Assembly (NCBI GenBank): GCA_034509495.1
Contig: CM067508.1
Span: forward strand, 19,108,921 to 19,172,920
DNA length: 64,000 nucleotides
Source of the DNA: Acestrorhynchus altus
Lineage: Eukaryota; Chordata; Actinopteri; Characiformes; Acestrorhynchidae
Direction: 5' to 3'
Shown: piece after piece, positions 33,242-47,900 of the stretch
Layout: each line of letters begins with the position of its first letter
Numbering within the stretch: position 1 is the first letter of the stretch
Made by a program: the position numbers and the translations under genes
Notes under the pieces: generated by a model
What the model was told of the DNA's origin: nothing
The model's input: only the letters and a program-made list of their open reading frames with translations
Database searches by the model: none

Positions 33242-35055
33242 GTAAGTCACGCGCTTTAACGAGCAGCGCCGCCTGAAGTGTCACATTAGCCACCTTCATT
33301 AAAGCCGGAGCGCAGGCGGAGCACTGGCGGAGCACGCGCATACAGATTACATAACACACACGGTACCGTGTGCGCGCGCTGATCAGGGACTGCTGATCAA
33401 TAATTTAGTCAGCAGTTGATCTTTCCTCCTGCGCAGATCTTCTAGCGTTAAAGCCCACTGGAGGGTCCAGATTGTTCTCCTCACTGCTCTCCTCTCTGCA
33501 GGACCAGGTGGACAGTAAGAGTGGACCTAACTCTGGACCAGTAGAATGAGCCAGCAGAGATGGACTAACTCTGGACCCGTGGGGGCTCTGGGTGGGAGAG
33601 CTGGACCAGTATAATTATACCAGTAGAGCTGGATCTAGCTCTGGACCAGGAGAGCTGGAGCAGTATATCAGTAGTGATGGATCAGTATAATTATACCAAT
33701 AGAGCTGGACCGAACTCTGGACCAGTAGCACTGGAGCAGTATGGTGCCACCAGTGAAGAACTGGACCAGAGGCACAGAGCAGTATATAAATAGAGCTGGA
33801 CCAGTATATGTATAGCAGTAGTGCTGGATAAGTATGACTATACCAGTAGAGCTGGATCTAATGCTGGATCAGCATGGGTTGAACCAGTAGAGCTGGAGCA
33901 GATTGTGTACACTAGTAGTGCTTGATCAGTATACAGTAAATCTGGGCCAGGAGAGCTACTGGTAGAGCTGAACCAGTGTAGCAATAAACCTGTATAAGTG
34001 GACCAGTTTACTTATACCAGTACATCTACTGCAGAATAGGTTTTGAGCAGGGCTATATCAGAGCTATATTCTGGTAGCAGAACATCAGTAATACTCTGGC
34101 AGAATAGTTAAACCAGTAAGGCTGGTCCAGTAGAACTATCTGATGAACTCTGTCAGAATAGTTAAACCAGTAGAGCTGGTCCAGTAGAACTATATCAGTA
34201 GAACTCCTGCAGAATAGTTAAACCAGTAGGGATGGTCCAGTAGAACATATCAGTAGATCTCTGACGTGCCACAGTTAAACCGAGTAAGAGCTGCTCCAGT
34301 AGAGACTATATATCAGTAGATCTCTGGCAGGGTAGTTAAACCAGTGAAATTTGGTCAGTAGAACACTATATCAGTGGAACTCTGTTGAATAGTTAAACCG
34401 GTAGAGCTGGTCCAGTAGAACTATATCAGTGAAGACTCTGTCAGAATAGTTAAACCAGTAGAGCTGGTCCAGTAGAACTATATCAGTAGAACTCTGTCAG
34501 AATAGTTAAACCAGTAGAGCTGGTCCAGTAGAACTATATCAGTAGAACTCTGTCAGAATAGTTAAACCAGTAGAGCTGGTCCAGTAGAACTATATCAGTA
34601 GAACTTTGTGCCAGCTGTATTTTAGAAATGGCACTATACCAGTAGAGCTACACGGTAGTGCTGGATGGACCAGTATGTCAGAGGGGTGGGGAGGTTGAGA
34701 AACCAGTGTTTTCTAAATTAACCAAAATAAACTATTGTGACTCATTAACCCCATATAGTCCCCAGTTTAATGTATTAAACCTAAAACGAGGACAGTGCTG
34801 ACTGATTTCCTCAGTTATATTACAATATTTATCACAATGACATTAAAATAGTTTAAATCTTGCAAAGTTATTTAATTGCATTAAAAATGTCAGATTTTAA
34901 TTCCGTACATTTTGGCCAAATGTATTGCGTGTTGAAACAGAACCACTGAGAGAAATTGTATTATGGGAATTATTCAGATGGCAGTACAGTTCAGTCATAA
35001 TCTCACAAATCAAGTTTAAAGAGCTATCCTGGACTGTGTAGTACAGCATTCTGTG

Positions 35056-35124
<69 letters not shown>

Positions 35125-38100
35125 CGTGTGTCTTCAGTGCTGTGAGTGTTTGTATTGTCCCGCAGGTTTTAACCTGCTGAATGGATGAATGTGTAGAGGG
35201 AGATGGAAGTATGTAAGTGTTTTAAGCTCTGCTGGCTTTGCTGGTGCCTCATAAGTTATGAATCCACATAAAAATCTCTTAGTAATCTCTTTACACAACA
35301 GCCATCGTTCTTCCACATACCTGTCTTTGTCTGTTTGTGGACAGTTTGCTGTGGGTTATCAACCAATGATACAACAGTAACAATCAGAGGGATGTTTTCA
35401 GAGATTTATTCACTTAATTTTAAGATTATTTAGTGGAAAAATCATCAAATCTCCCATAGTGATGTTTCAGGCCTCATCCACATGTATCAGAAGACTGAAA
35501 ATGTAAGTTTTTCCTTTGATCTTCAGCAGTGTTTTAGAAAATCTCTCCTTTCTGCTGCAAAATCCCTAAAACATGTGCATTAGCATGCCAACCCAGCAGG
35601 GGGTACAAACAACAAAAGTTCTTCTAGAAGCAGGGATATAATGGCCAAAACAGACTTAATATGATATAACACAAACCTGAAGCTTCGTTGATCAGACAGC
35701 AGATGTTCATAAACTGACCTCACACAAACTCAGAACTGGATTTGTTCCAGGAAAATGAGAGCTACAAATCAGTGTGTTGATATGTTGCAGAGGCAACACC
35801 ACTGTCACTGATCCCGCCTTTAGTTGCAGTTGTTCTATCATAGGAGGTCTGAAGAGATGGACAGTAAAATAATAATAATATCACAATATTTTAAAGGGAG
35901 TTTCATGCAGTCAAAATGCTTTAGTAGCAGCAAATATTTAAAAACTGCTAATCATACACTCTCTAATACTGATTTTGACATGATGTATATCCAGAGTTTG
36001 CTGTATACCGTATCACAGTAATAACATTTATCACAGTTATGGTCATACTGCCCACCCCTTTTTGGACAGTACCAGTCATTATTTCTGTCTCCAGCAGTGT
36101 TTCTGAAAATCAGTCATTAAAAGCAAGAACTTAAAATCAACCCAACAATGCTAACATGACCATGCCAGGCCAGCAGGAGCGCAAACAAACCGTTTCTCAA
36201 GAAGCAGTGGAACAGCTAAGTTCACCTAAAATTTAAGAGGTTGTTTCTTGTATGTTCTTGCATCCTCATGTTCTTGACTGATGTTCTCTTAAACACTTTT
36301 TTATCAAGAACAGTTTAATTCCCAGATGGGTTTACTCCACTTCGAAAAACCAAGGGTGCATTGGTTGGCGCTGCTCGAAAGAAATGCATTCATTATGAAA
36401 TTCAGTGCTAAGGGAACAGAATGCTGCAATTTAATTTTTCATATTTTAAGTAAACAGTGCACCTGCTTCTCCTCTAAAATGAAGTGAGAAATGCGTACTG
36501 GAGTTGTCAAGTCTTATTTGCTTTGGTACAACAAATGGTTGTTCTGTTACGTCGAGACTTATATAGCCTCCTGGGATAGGCTTAGCTAAGTTGGTACACA
36601 GCACATCTCATTCTTGCAAGGTAACTTGTCAAGAACGCTAGTCCCAAAAACAGGAGATACTTGTGGTCAAGGCATCCTTTGCAGCTATATATCTTAAATC
36701 AGTATTAGGTGAAGATGTGTGGGGGGTTTTTTGCTCTAGGGCTCCCCTTAAATGTGGGGGTTAATTCACTTTTAATTCCACTTCCATAAATGCAAATTGT
36801 GCGTTGAGCGCCCCCTTGTGGACAGCTGTATTTGTTTACAAGCTGCAATCGAAATCGTTTACAACAGCATCTGAAAGGAAGTGGCACGTGGACTGAGGAG
36901 GTAGACAATCATGACTCATGTTATCACAGTCCTGGATAGAGGTTCTAACGCATGTCTAACTGCGTGAGAACCTCTCCAGCATTCTGGCCTGGAGTGCGAA
37001 AGACAGAGATGCCATTGTCCCTATTACTTAGTGTGCCGTCAACAAGATTCCTGCTGTTTTAAGGTAAAATTGCTGCATAATGTTCCTTTAAATGTAGTCA
37101 GTACAGATAAAACCACCACAAAGCGGAGCATTTGAAACAGTAAGGGTGATTTCAAGTAGCTGTGTGTTTCAGTGAAGTGATTTGTTACAGTAGTAAATGC
37201 CAGTCTGCCAGATGGAGTGACTCCTGATTAGGGCTTTAATGCAGCGTGGCCCTGAGCTTCAAAGGCAGTGGCTACTGCTTAGACCTAAGTGTACATGCAA
37301 GTGCACAGAAAAACACACTCAGGCTCCCGTACACACATACATACATATATATGCCAACACACAAACATACAGTGCAGCACATTGTGCATAAAGTGGAGCA
37401 TTAAGTGAAATTCCCATAGAGCATGTAGAGCTGATCCGCCAGCTGCATCCTAATCCACTCCACAGATAGAGATTGTGTGTCTGTGTGTGTGTGTATTTAG
37501 CTCTTTTCTGGACACCAAATGTCCCCAGGATGATTAAAACACGAGCATTTGATGTTCATGTGTGGATGCAGGGGCATTTGGCCAGTCTCCATAGTTTGTT
37601 TGTTTATTAGATGTGAAAAGCTTTTCATTTGGAAAAATGAAAGAGCCAAAGATTTCTGTTTGCCTACTGATTTGCGGGGTCAGGGTGGGGTTAGTTGTAG
37701 CTCAGCATTGTTTAAATGTGGTAATAACAATAGAGGTCAATGCAGATGATCCACAAATACAGGAATACGAACTTGTGTGCATGTGTGTGTGTAAAGAGGG
37801 AAATGCTATTCCTCTTAGAAGCACTTGTGCTCCAGTGCACCTCTCACACTGCATTTGTAAAAGTGTACAGTGGCTGTGTGTCTGTGTGTGTGTGTGTAAA
37901 TAGGTGATTGCCCAGTTTTCCTGCTTCTCTTGCTGACTGGAAAAATGTGTTTTGCTTTATTTATTAAATCCCGTCGTGAAATTTTATTTCCTTTAGGGAA
38001 GGAAAACACTCATTGTGTCTGTGCGTGTGTGTGTGTGTGTTGGTGTTTCTCAGTAGGATTTGAGCTGTATTAGGGCTGATATTAGGACTGTGCCAGGCAT

Positions 38101-41100
38101 GCAGTCTGTCAGGATGATGTTAAAGTCATGGAGTTACAGTTCAGCCATCTTAATCATAATGAATCGGTCAATGGCAGCTGCTTCTTTTTCAGTGCTTTCC
38201 ATGAACAAAAATGAGCATTACTGCTTTATTTATGCAAGAACCTCATGGACACAGGTCAGGACCTCAAACACTACTAAATGTCTTTTTAGCACGTTCATGG
38301 ACAAAAGTAGTTGAACATCTGTTTTTTTTTTCTTTCTACCATCCAGGGAGGGGTTTGTATGAGGTTTTGGAGCATTGCTGTGAGGATTTGATTGCATTCC
38401 GCAATAAGAACCAAGACTTAGTGAAGCCAGGGTGTTGGATGGTCACCACACTGCCTCACCCCAACTCACCAACTCATCCCAAAAGTATTGGATGGAGCAC
38501 CACCATTTTATATGCCTCTAGCCCAATCCAGGCATTTTGCATGGTGCCAATTGGTTCATGTATGTTGAATCGTGTTCTGTTGGCAGTACTCTCTGTATGA
38601 CTGTAAGCTTTGATACACTTCCAAGTTCAGCTACTTCTGTCATGTCAGGTGAATAAATGCTTGCCAATGAACTTATTATTCAACTCATGGAGTGTCTTTT
38701 GAATTGTATTATAACATTATAGTCAGCGATTGAGCACTATTCTACTAGTCCTATTCTGAGATGCAGGACACTAAGCTGAACTGATGCTCAAAGAAGGAGA
38801 GTGGTCGACTGTAAATCCTGCCTACAGAGAAACCTGAATGGTCTCTCTTTCTGCTGTGAGCCTGATATACAGAATTCCACTATTGTATGTGATTTGTGGG
38901 CATCAGGGAGCTGTTGCCAATATGTGGGAGAATTCCACCAGTAACAGAAGCGATGCAGTATTTGAGAGAGTAAAACTTGTCTCACTCTTTCTGGGTGGGT
39001 AAGAAGAGTGTCTCTTTGCTGTCTAGACAGACTCAGCAGTTAGTGTTTTCCTCCAAGTGTATTGAAGCTCCATTTGTGTTCTGTTAGCTGCAGTTTAATG
39101 ATATGGCGTGGGTCTAAATGGGAAATTTGTAGATCATAAACAGCAGTGGGTCTTGATGGTCATTGTATTTTAACATATAGTCGCACTAAAACCTTATATT
39201 TTGTTGTTGTTTTTTTTAGATAATGTCAGACTGTTGTTCTTTACATTGTAAAATATAATAATGGACCAATATGCTCCAGAACTGAAATAAAATCTTTTAC
39301 CATTGACTTTGATTTTAATATTAAAATTCATAGTAGTGTATTTGGAACAGTATTTTATGGTGTCCTCCATGAAGAGGTTTCACATAAAGCATTGCTGTGT
39401 AAGGAATATGTGGAAAAATGGAATCAGAATTGTGTCATGTGATTAATGTGCTGTCAATTGTTCAAACCAATTTGCATATTTCCTTTTCTTCCAAAGGAGT
39501 CAGACTGTCCTGCACCAGTTCTGCTGCCCTGCCCCAGAAGCTCCTGAGGGAGATCCCATTGCCTGCTCCAGGTGAGGGTGTGGCTTGAGTCTTTTTCTTT
39601 TGAAGTGATTCAAGTCAGCAGCAGACTTAATTAAAAGGGAGGGGAGAGAAATAGTGAGGCGAGATGAAGGGGTGGCAGGGAGGAGGAGGAGTGGCAGATG
39701 AAGGTCAGTTGAGGATGTGAATAAGGTATAAAGCAGCCCGTCTGTCTGGCTCTGTCTGACAGACTGTAAAAGTCTCTGAGGCGAAGGGAGAGCAGTAGTA
39801 CTCGGCGAAGAGCAGGAGATCGGGAGTGCATGCTAAGGTGAGAGAACATTAGGAGGAGTGAGAGAGAGAGAGAAAGAGAGGGAGAGAGAGAGCATGTTAC
39901 TCAAATGGAGATGAAGTGAGAGTGATGCACACGGGTGCAGAATGCTGAGAAAGTGCTAGTCTTTTGGGACGGTGTCAAACTGATGTTGAAGTCGTGATGG
40001 TGTGTATGAGCTATATATAGAGATGCTGACTTTCTGGATCTTCTGCTGCTTCTTAAATGCTTCTTTGTACAGCGTTGGGAATAAACAAGCACAAATAAGG
40101 GTAAAATGACCCATATTAAGTAGTTCTAGTAATAGTTCAGCCTCTTTAAACACAAGCACAGTGAAAAATGACTCCAAACACTGTATTACACATGACACGA
40201 TAAACCAGTGTGAATTTATGACACTATCACATTGATAAAATACTGAAATAAATTTCAGCAAAATAACATTATGATTTTTTATGAGGGGTTTTATTTGAAA
40301 TATGGTTTACATTTTGGCTATGGAAAACGACTTTTGGTTGGCTCCAGATTTATGCAAACTGTCAGGCAGCAGTTGGGAAAGCAGTTCCCAACCAACACTG
40401 TATAAGGCGAGGATGGGGGGGGGGCTGCTGACCTTGACTGTGGATGTCATCAGATGATGGAAGGAATACTTTGAGGATCTTCTCAATCCCACCAGCACGT
40501 CTTCTGTAGAGGGACAGCTTGGGGGCTGGGGGCCGCACACAGGGTTATATATATATTTATAATTTACAGATTTTGTTTAAATGCCCCTAAAATCCCAGTC
40601 AGTAATAAGTTCTTCTTTAATAAAAGGAAAAGAACATGCTGTTTATGTATGATGTAAAGGTGCCTGTTCTGAGGAGCTACATCTTGGAAAATCTCCCCAA
40701 ATAAGCCACTGCTCTGACTGACGATGATAAGAGCAATACTGTTACAGCTCCTGAAATAGAACAAGCAGTAATATCATAAAAAGAGGCTTCAAGTGATTGA
40801 ATTTCTGCTTTATTTATTCGGTTCGTCTCCTTATTATTCATCTCTGTTGCTTTTATCACTTTGTTATTAGATCACTGTCATAGATCTTTTAGACTGCTAC
40901 TTGGAGACCTAGAGGGCTGCTAGCTTACATCCACAGCAAAACACTTAGAATGCTGACTGTACCTGTGATCTAGCTCCTATTGTGTTCCTCCTATTACTAA
41001 GTTCTCCTTTTCTTCAGCATAGCAGCCTTGGAAATGGCCTTCATAGATCTTATGAATGGCAGTGTTATATGCCTCATATTATATAATAATATAGAAGTGC

Positions 41101-41531
41101 AGCCTATGAGCCTGGTGCTCTGCAGTATTAGCAGTTCCAGGGAGGACATGGTGTGTGAAGGGCAGCTCATGCTGTGTTCCCTTCTACACCTTGTGTATGT
41201 GAATTTAAGGTATTAGAATGATACCGCTTACTGACTATTGTGCTGACTGAGTGCCCAGTCAGCACAGTGTGTGTGTGTGCGCATGTGTGTCTGTGTGTGT
41301 GTGTGTTTCTCTGTTGTTAAAAAGTCTCCTCTCACTGATATTCACAGAGAGTTAGAGGCCTGAGGAAAAGAGTGTTTCGGAGGTTCAGCCGAGTTGTTCT
41401 GCAAAGAAAAGAGCACAGACTTTATCTCTCATGATTTAAACATGCAGTCTTGACTCAGCCCTGAGATGTTCACTCTCACAACGCTCTCACAACACTTTCA
41501 CAATGGCTTTATAATGTAGTAAAGCATGTAA

Positions 41532-41586
<55 letters not shown>

Positions 41587-41853
41587 GTGTGTGTGTGTGG
41601 GTATATGTGTCTGTGTGTGTGTGTGTGTGGATAGGGAGAATTGTGATGTTTTTAGTTTGAGGGGTTTTGTTGGTGAACAGTGAAATGCTCTAGCTCCATG
41701 TTCTCCTGTCTTCATAGAATACACAGAAACAGACACTCCAGACACTCATTATGCAGTTGCACAGCCTTTGGCAATAGAACACCACTGTTGTTTCCCAAAA
41801 AAGATACAGGCATATTTTTTCTGCCATGGGGAATGATTCAAACATAAATTGTA

Positions 41854-41904
<51 letters not shown>

Positions 41905-44900
41905 AATAATATTATTAATAATAATAATAACAATAATAATAATAACAACAAAAACAACAACAATAATAATAACAATAATAATAATATTCTCTGTTAGTTT
42001 TTTCATGTTCATTTAATAAGACCATTCAGCAGATAACCCTTTACATCCAGTGGCCTGTATACCAGTATTCAACCAGTTTACAGTTCTTTAAATATAAAAA
42101 TGGATACCAGTATACAAGAAGTTGAAGGATGGATGGATGGATAGACGGACAGACAGGCAGATTTATGGTAAATTCTGGAAAATATACAGATATAGGTCAT
42201 TATACATACGTATACATTATGTCCATTTTTTCTGGGTCAGAGACATGGACGCCCAATGATCATTGATGCTCATGGAGGTCTCACCTCACAAGTTCTACTT
42301 GAATGATCTGCTGTTGTGTTGGTCCTAAATACCGACAGGACTTCTTTAGAATGTTCTTGGTGTTGATTCCTAGATGAGTCAGAGCTGTTTTGGTGAACCG
42401 GGGGGTACAAAATATTACTTTCTTATGGTTTTAAATTAGTAACAGTTTTTTATTAGTTTTATTATGCCAACTCAAAATCTGTTCTAAAACTTTTCCTCTT
42501 TTCAAATTTCTGTTAAATTTGATTGAAAGGCTCAACTGGGGAACCATTTCTACCAAGATCTTGTTGAACCAGCAGCAGAGATGGGTAGCGTGGCATGCAG
42601 TAATTAAGCAGTGTTAATTAACTCTGTTGATGCAGAGGGTTCTGATTCAGTTTAGATTAAAAGACTGTAAATGTAGGTCATTCGCGTCTCAGATGTGACT
42701 CTCGGAAGTATGGCACCGCCGCTGAGAAGCTGTGGTGGTGGGATGCTCTGGAACAAACTAGATTAACTCTAATTAACTTTAGTAGGGGTTTGTAGCTCAG
42801 CATTCATGGGTTATTCCACAGTTTTATGGCTAAAAGTGCCTGTGTTTGTACCTTGATGGAAGAGGGCTGGGTTTACTTTAACTGCTGGACCACAGAGTAA
42901 ATTAAGCACCTCCATTATTCATACACATGTTGAGTTTGGCTCTCACTCCACTATGAATTACTCAAGCTTCACATTTATCTGTAAGCATCTTAGGGGAAGA
43001 GCTTATGCTATCTATCAGTAATAAGCCCCTTTCAGGCATGCACAAAAACCCAGAACTTTTCCTGACATTACTTAGAAAAGCTGGACTACGGTTGAACTAG
43101 AACTATGACCGGGCACCAAAGTCTGCACTTTTAAGAGTAGCCACTAAATTATGGCAGCACTACCGAGTACATTAAGGTCTCAAGTTTGGGTCCATTAATT
43201 AAAACTTGATGCAAACAGTGCTTTCTTCACTATCTGTACTGTTAAATGCAAACGTACTCCATAGTTATTTCAAAAATACTTAAAAAGTACCGTACAAAAA
43301 AGTACCAAACCCTCTACCATTGGCAGCACTGTCTACATCCATGGCTAAAGAAGCATACATGAATTGCGGATTAACTGCCAAAGTTTAACCATAATAGTCT
43401 GGAATACCTATTAATGCTGCTGCTGTAGTCTTTCAAACCACATATTCAAATATGTGTAATATACAAAATGTGGAACAAGTTTGGACTTTTTTTCATTTTT
43501 GTACAGAGGGAGTACAGAGAGTGTACCAAAAAGTATACTTTTGGATACTGGTGATGAATTCCAGGTATTATTATCAGTCAAATGACAGAAAATAAGGATG
43601 TAAGCTATATGTGTGAAAGTCAGCAAGTCGATGTGTTGAAAACTGAGACAAGAACCAATCTGTGTTGTGCTGGGCCAGAAAATTCCCCAAATATTAAGCA
43701 GGTCTTGTGGGCTGTTTCCAGTATGCAGTAGTAGGTATCCACCAAAAATGCTCCAAAAAAGGAAACTGGTGAACCAACAACAGGGTCATGGGTCTGATGC
43801 ATTCTGCTCGAGTAGCAGTAGCTTCCAAAGTTAACAGCTTCTTACAGCTCAACACCGGTTTGATATAATAATAATGGAAGAAGTGGTGGGCAGCTTTTAT
43901 CTGCTTAGATCAATTATTAATGAAAAAGAATCCAGCAGTCAAGAAAGTCTGCAAGGCTGGGATGAAGGAACAGAATTGTCCAGGCTGTGGTTCATTGTGG
44001 AAACTGCACAACCCTTTTGAGAGTTTTCTGGATAGGAAAGAAAAATGATAGTTCTTTGATCAAATCAATTCTCACCTCTCACACAATTCCCAGATAGCTT
44101 AGGTGAAGCTGTCTTATCTTGGACAAATTGTGAGAAGAACTGTTTCACCGGAGAGCATTATTATGATGGACATTTTGGAGAAAGAGGATGGTCAGCAATG
44201 TGATGAATGGGTATTTTCAAAGTGGTCATCCAAATAGAATGGAATATAGGATATTCTAGATAAGCACTATCCATATGATCACCAGGATATGAAAATGATA
44301 ATAATAATAATAATAATAACAACAACAATAATAATGATAATAATAATAACAATACTAATAATAATAACAATAATAATAATAATAATAATAATAGTCAATT
44401 AAAGAAAAAAAAAAAAAACTCAATCAAAATGTATCCAAATGAATCTTGAACATTTCTCATGTATTGTGAAGTCACATGACTCTGCTTCATTCTATGATGG
44501 GAGATACTATGATCAGACTGCCAGCCCAAATTTATTTTTGGCATATATTGTAGCTTAATATGGTTTATATCACAATTGATTTTGAGTCTCAAAAGCTAAA
44601 AAAAATCGTGAAATAATATTTGAGAAATTGTATCTAAACCATTTGAAGGCTGTTTGAAGTTTGGATGCTCTGGTTGCCTTGATTAGATTTCGAAGTGTCC
44701 TTTTTGTCACTCACAATGCAGCAAACAATGACCATGTCAAATCCAGAGTGAACTCAGGGATTCAAGAAGAGCAAGGCACCAGTGTGGCTCTGTAGTTATC
44801 GATGCCTACATTGTTACCACAGCATCCCATGCCAATGGGTTTGTGATGTCACCTGTGATATGATCAACTGCAGATGGACGTTCATGATGAGTTGCAGTTT

Positions 44901-47900
44901 GAACTAAACCAAAGAGTGATTTCACCAGTTGACAAATGACAGATCAGTGAGTTAGCAAGTAATATCAGGACTGTATAAACAGACAATGGAAATCCTGATA
45001 TTTGAACTAGACAAACTTGCCAGTCTATATGTTGGTTAAGTGGTTCTGTTTTTTCAGGTCAGTCAGAATAGACAGTGTTGAATGAGGACTGAGGAGCCTT
45101 GCATTTTGCATCCTATCAGAACACTTACATGTCTGCTGTTATGCAATGGCATATCAGTATGAGTGTATCAGTAAAGTATTTTGCAGTAGATTTGCATCAT
45201 ATGTATATGTATATGATATATATCTTACTGTATATATTTTCATTGACAAAAAATGTTTAATGCAAATATGTAAACGATTACACTGGGTCTTGGCACAAGA
45301 GAGTGTAAAATGCTTCCCCTGCTGCCCTATAAAAAGGCTTTTATTTGGGTAGTGTACCTCTTGGTGAGACTGCTAGACATGCTTCTACGATGCACTCAAA
45401 GATATTTTGCCCAGTTGACTGACTTTGAGAGGGGCTGCATCATTAGACTGAAAGAAGCAATGTGGTTGTTTCAACAAAAAGGACAAATATTTGCTGTCAT
45501 AGTGCCCATCATGTATTCTGCCATTGACAGCAAGTCACCATCACATTTTTGAGGTGGCGTCATGAATGAGAAACCTGGACTGGTGTGGACTGGAACTGTA
45601 TTGTCTTTAATGACAAAGGTTCTTGTGTAGTATCTGCTAAAGGTCAGGTTCGAATATGGAGCGCTTTAATCCTGCCTTTCCTTTGGAGTGTGATGATCTG
45701 GGGATGCATCGCATACGTCAGTTGGTCACACCTAAAAGTGAGACCAATAGAACAATGTCTTATAGACTGCATGGCTGTCAGACTGCATGGCTCTCGTGTT
45801 TTCGTGTGTTCTCCCCTTGTCTACACAGGTTTTCTCAGTGTAATCCCACCTCCCAAAAATGCCAGTGGTAGGTCAATTGGCCATGCTAAATTGTTAGGTG
45901 TGTGTGTGGTACCATGTGTTGGGCTGCCACCCTGTCCAGGGGGTTTTCCTGCCTTGCACCAAAGGATTACAGCTGGACTCTGGATCCTAACACTATTCAG
46001 GACATGGTGGCTAAGATAATGACTGACTGACTGACTGACTGACTGACTGACATAACAGTGATTGCAGAATAAGGTCATCTCAAACCCTTCACAGTTCTTT
46101 AGCTCATTTTGGGCAGTTTGGCAAAACTTGGCTCTGACTGCTTGGACAATGCACCATGGGTCTGAATGCCGAGTAGGTGCATTTAGTATGCCTGAGACAT
46201 GGAAGCTACGTGGGAGAGAACTGAGCCAACTGAGCAACTTAAGCAGCTTGTACCAACCAACTGATTTGAGGTCATATCACCCAGCATTAATTCCATCTGT
46301 GATAATGATGCTTCTAAACAAATGTACAGCAAAAAATGAAGCTAAACTAAAATAATAAAAACACTTTCAACCTGATGAAACAATCATTTAAAGGTGAAGA
46401 AGCAGAAACAGTGGCCGCATTCATTGCTTTGTGGTTTAGTTCTGGTCTTGAATGGGCCATGCTTAATAAAACTAAACCCAGAGTCCTACAAGCATGATGA
46501 ACAGTTAGAAGCAGGCTGTGTGGGCTGAAGTCTTTATTTGGCTCTCTGATATACACATCCTAATATAGAAAACGGATTAATAGACAGCTCATCAGCGCTT
46601 ATTACTTTCCTCCACTGCTCTACATTTTCTTCTTTTTCCGTTCATTGATACGAGCCATGTGGTTTTCAGCACTGGTGTTGATTGCAGATGGTTTCTAAAT
46701 CTAGACAAAGTCATTGATGGACAGATCTTATTGCAGTGTTGTCAGCTCATTGTGTGCCATTTTTAAAATGTTCTTCAGGCAGGCATTTTTCCTGTTTGGG
46801 TCTCAGTTTTCAACCAACTTCATCCGTGAGGTACTTTATCCTTGTTTAAAATATGCTCTTGACATTTTGATTCCATAGTCATCTCTGCAGATAATTTACC
46901 TTGCTTACAGTAATGGTTAGGAAAGGCCAGGTGATGCTCATTTCAAAGTTCTATAAATATGCTGACTCCTCAGACCTTCTTCCAACAATCAGCACCAAAG
47001 GTTTGCAAAGTACCACCTAAACAAGCCTTGAAGGACCACTCTCTCTGTTGTCTGAGGCAATGACAGGGGACCTCTGATAAACTTGGGCTCCTGACCTAAA
47101 CATCATCAAACAAATTTGAAAAGATCTGATCCTTAAAAGATCAGAGCAGCAAAATGATCCAGGAACATAACATCATTTTCTAGAGGAAGAATCAGTGAAA
47201 ATCCTTTAAACAAGAATTGAAAGACTCTCAGCTACTACAAAAAGAGTTGTGATACTTGCCAAAGCAGTTACTAAATAATGACCAAACCTTTGCATTAGCT
47301 CCTTTTCTTTTTGTTGAACAATGAAATAAAAGTTAATAATGCTTAAAATATTAAAGAAATTGTAGTAAAGTATAGTAAAGTGTAATTTAATTTCTTTTAC
47401 TGGATCTCGATGCACAAAGAAGTGAGTGAAATTGAAAATCTCCAAGTTGATTCTCAGATTCCTGGAATCAGAAAATTGATCCTTGTTTGAAACGACTGCC
47501 AGCTGTTATAAGTGATGAGAAGAAATAAAGAACCAACAAAGACAGCCAAAAACCATTCATTTTTATTGAATATTAAAAGAAAACAAGAATTTGTAATTGA
47601 AATGAATTCTATTTAAATCAGCTATTTTATTGAAATTTCTCTTTACTCATTTTATAACTCTAGTGGTAGAACTAGTGGTATTTTAACAGTGAATAATGCC
47701 TAAGGCAGGTGTACTTCCCTGTGTTTTGGGGGATTGTGCTGGAAAGGGAATGCAATTCATAATTAACTTTCCGGTAGATGTGGGAGGCACGGGGGTGTGC
47801 TATGAGAAAAAAGGGGGAGACAGAGGTCTGGCTGTGAGAACTATTATGTAGTGGACATCCCAGTTCAGATGTCTGCAGGGACTGTTAACATAGGTAACTA

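Larger units (their letters stand above)
40540..43555. other. iqsec3 intron 2, non-coding stretch
   Basis: Microsatellites at 41534 and 41850 apart, 42230-42470 reads like a dispersed fish repeat ('tggacgcccaatgatcattgatg', 'gatgagtcagagctgttttggtgaa'). No exon recognised. Confidence 0.45.
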
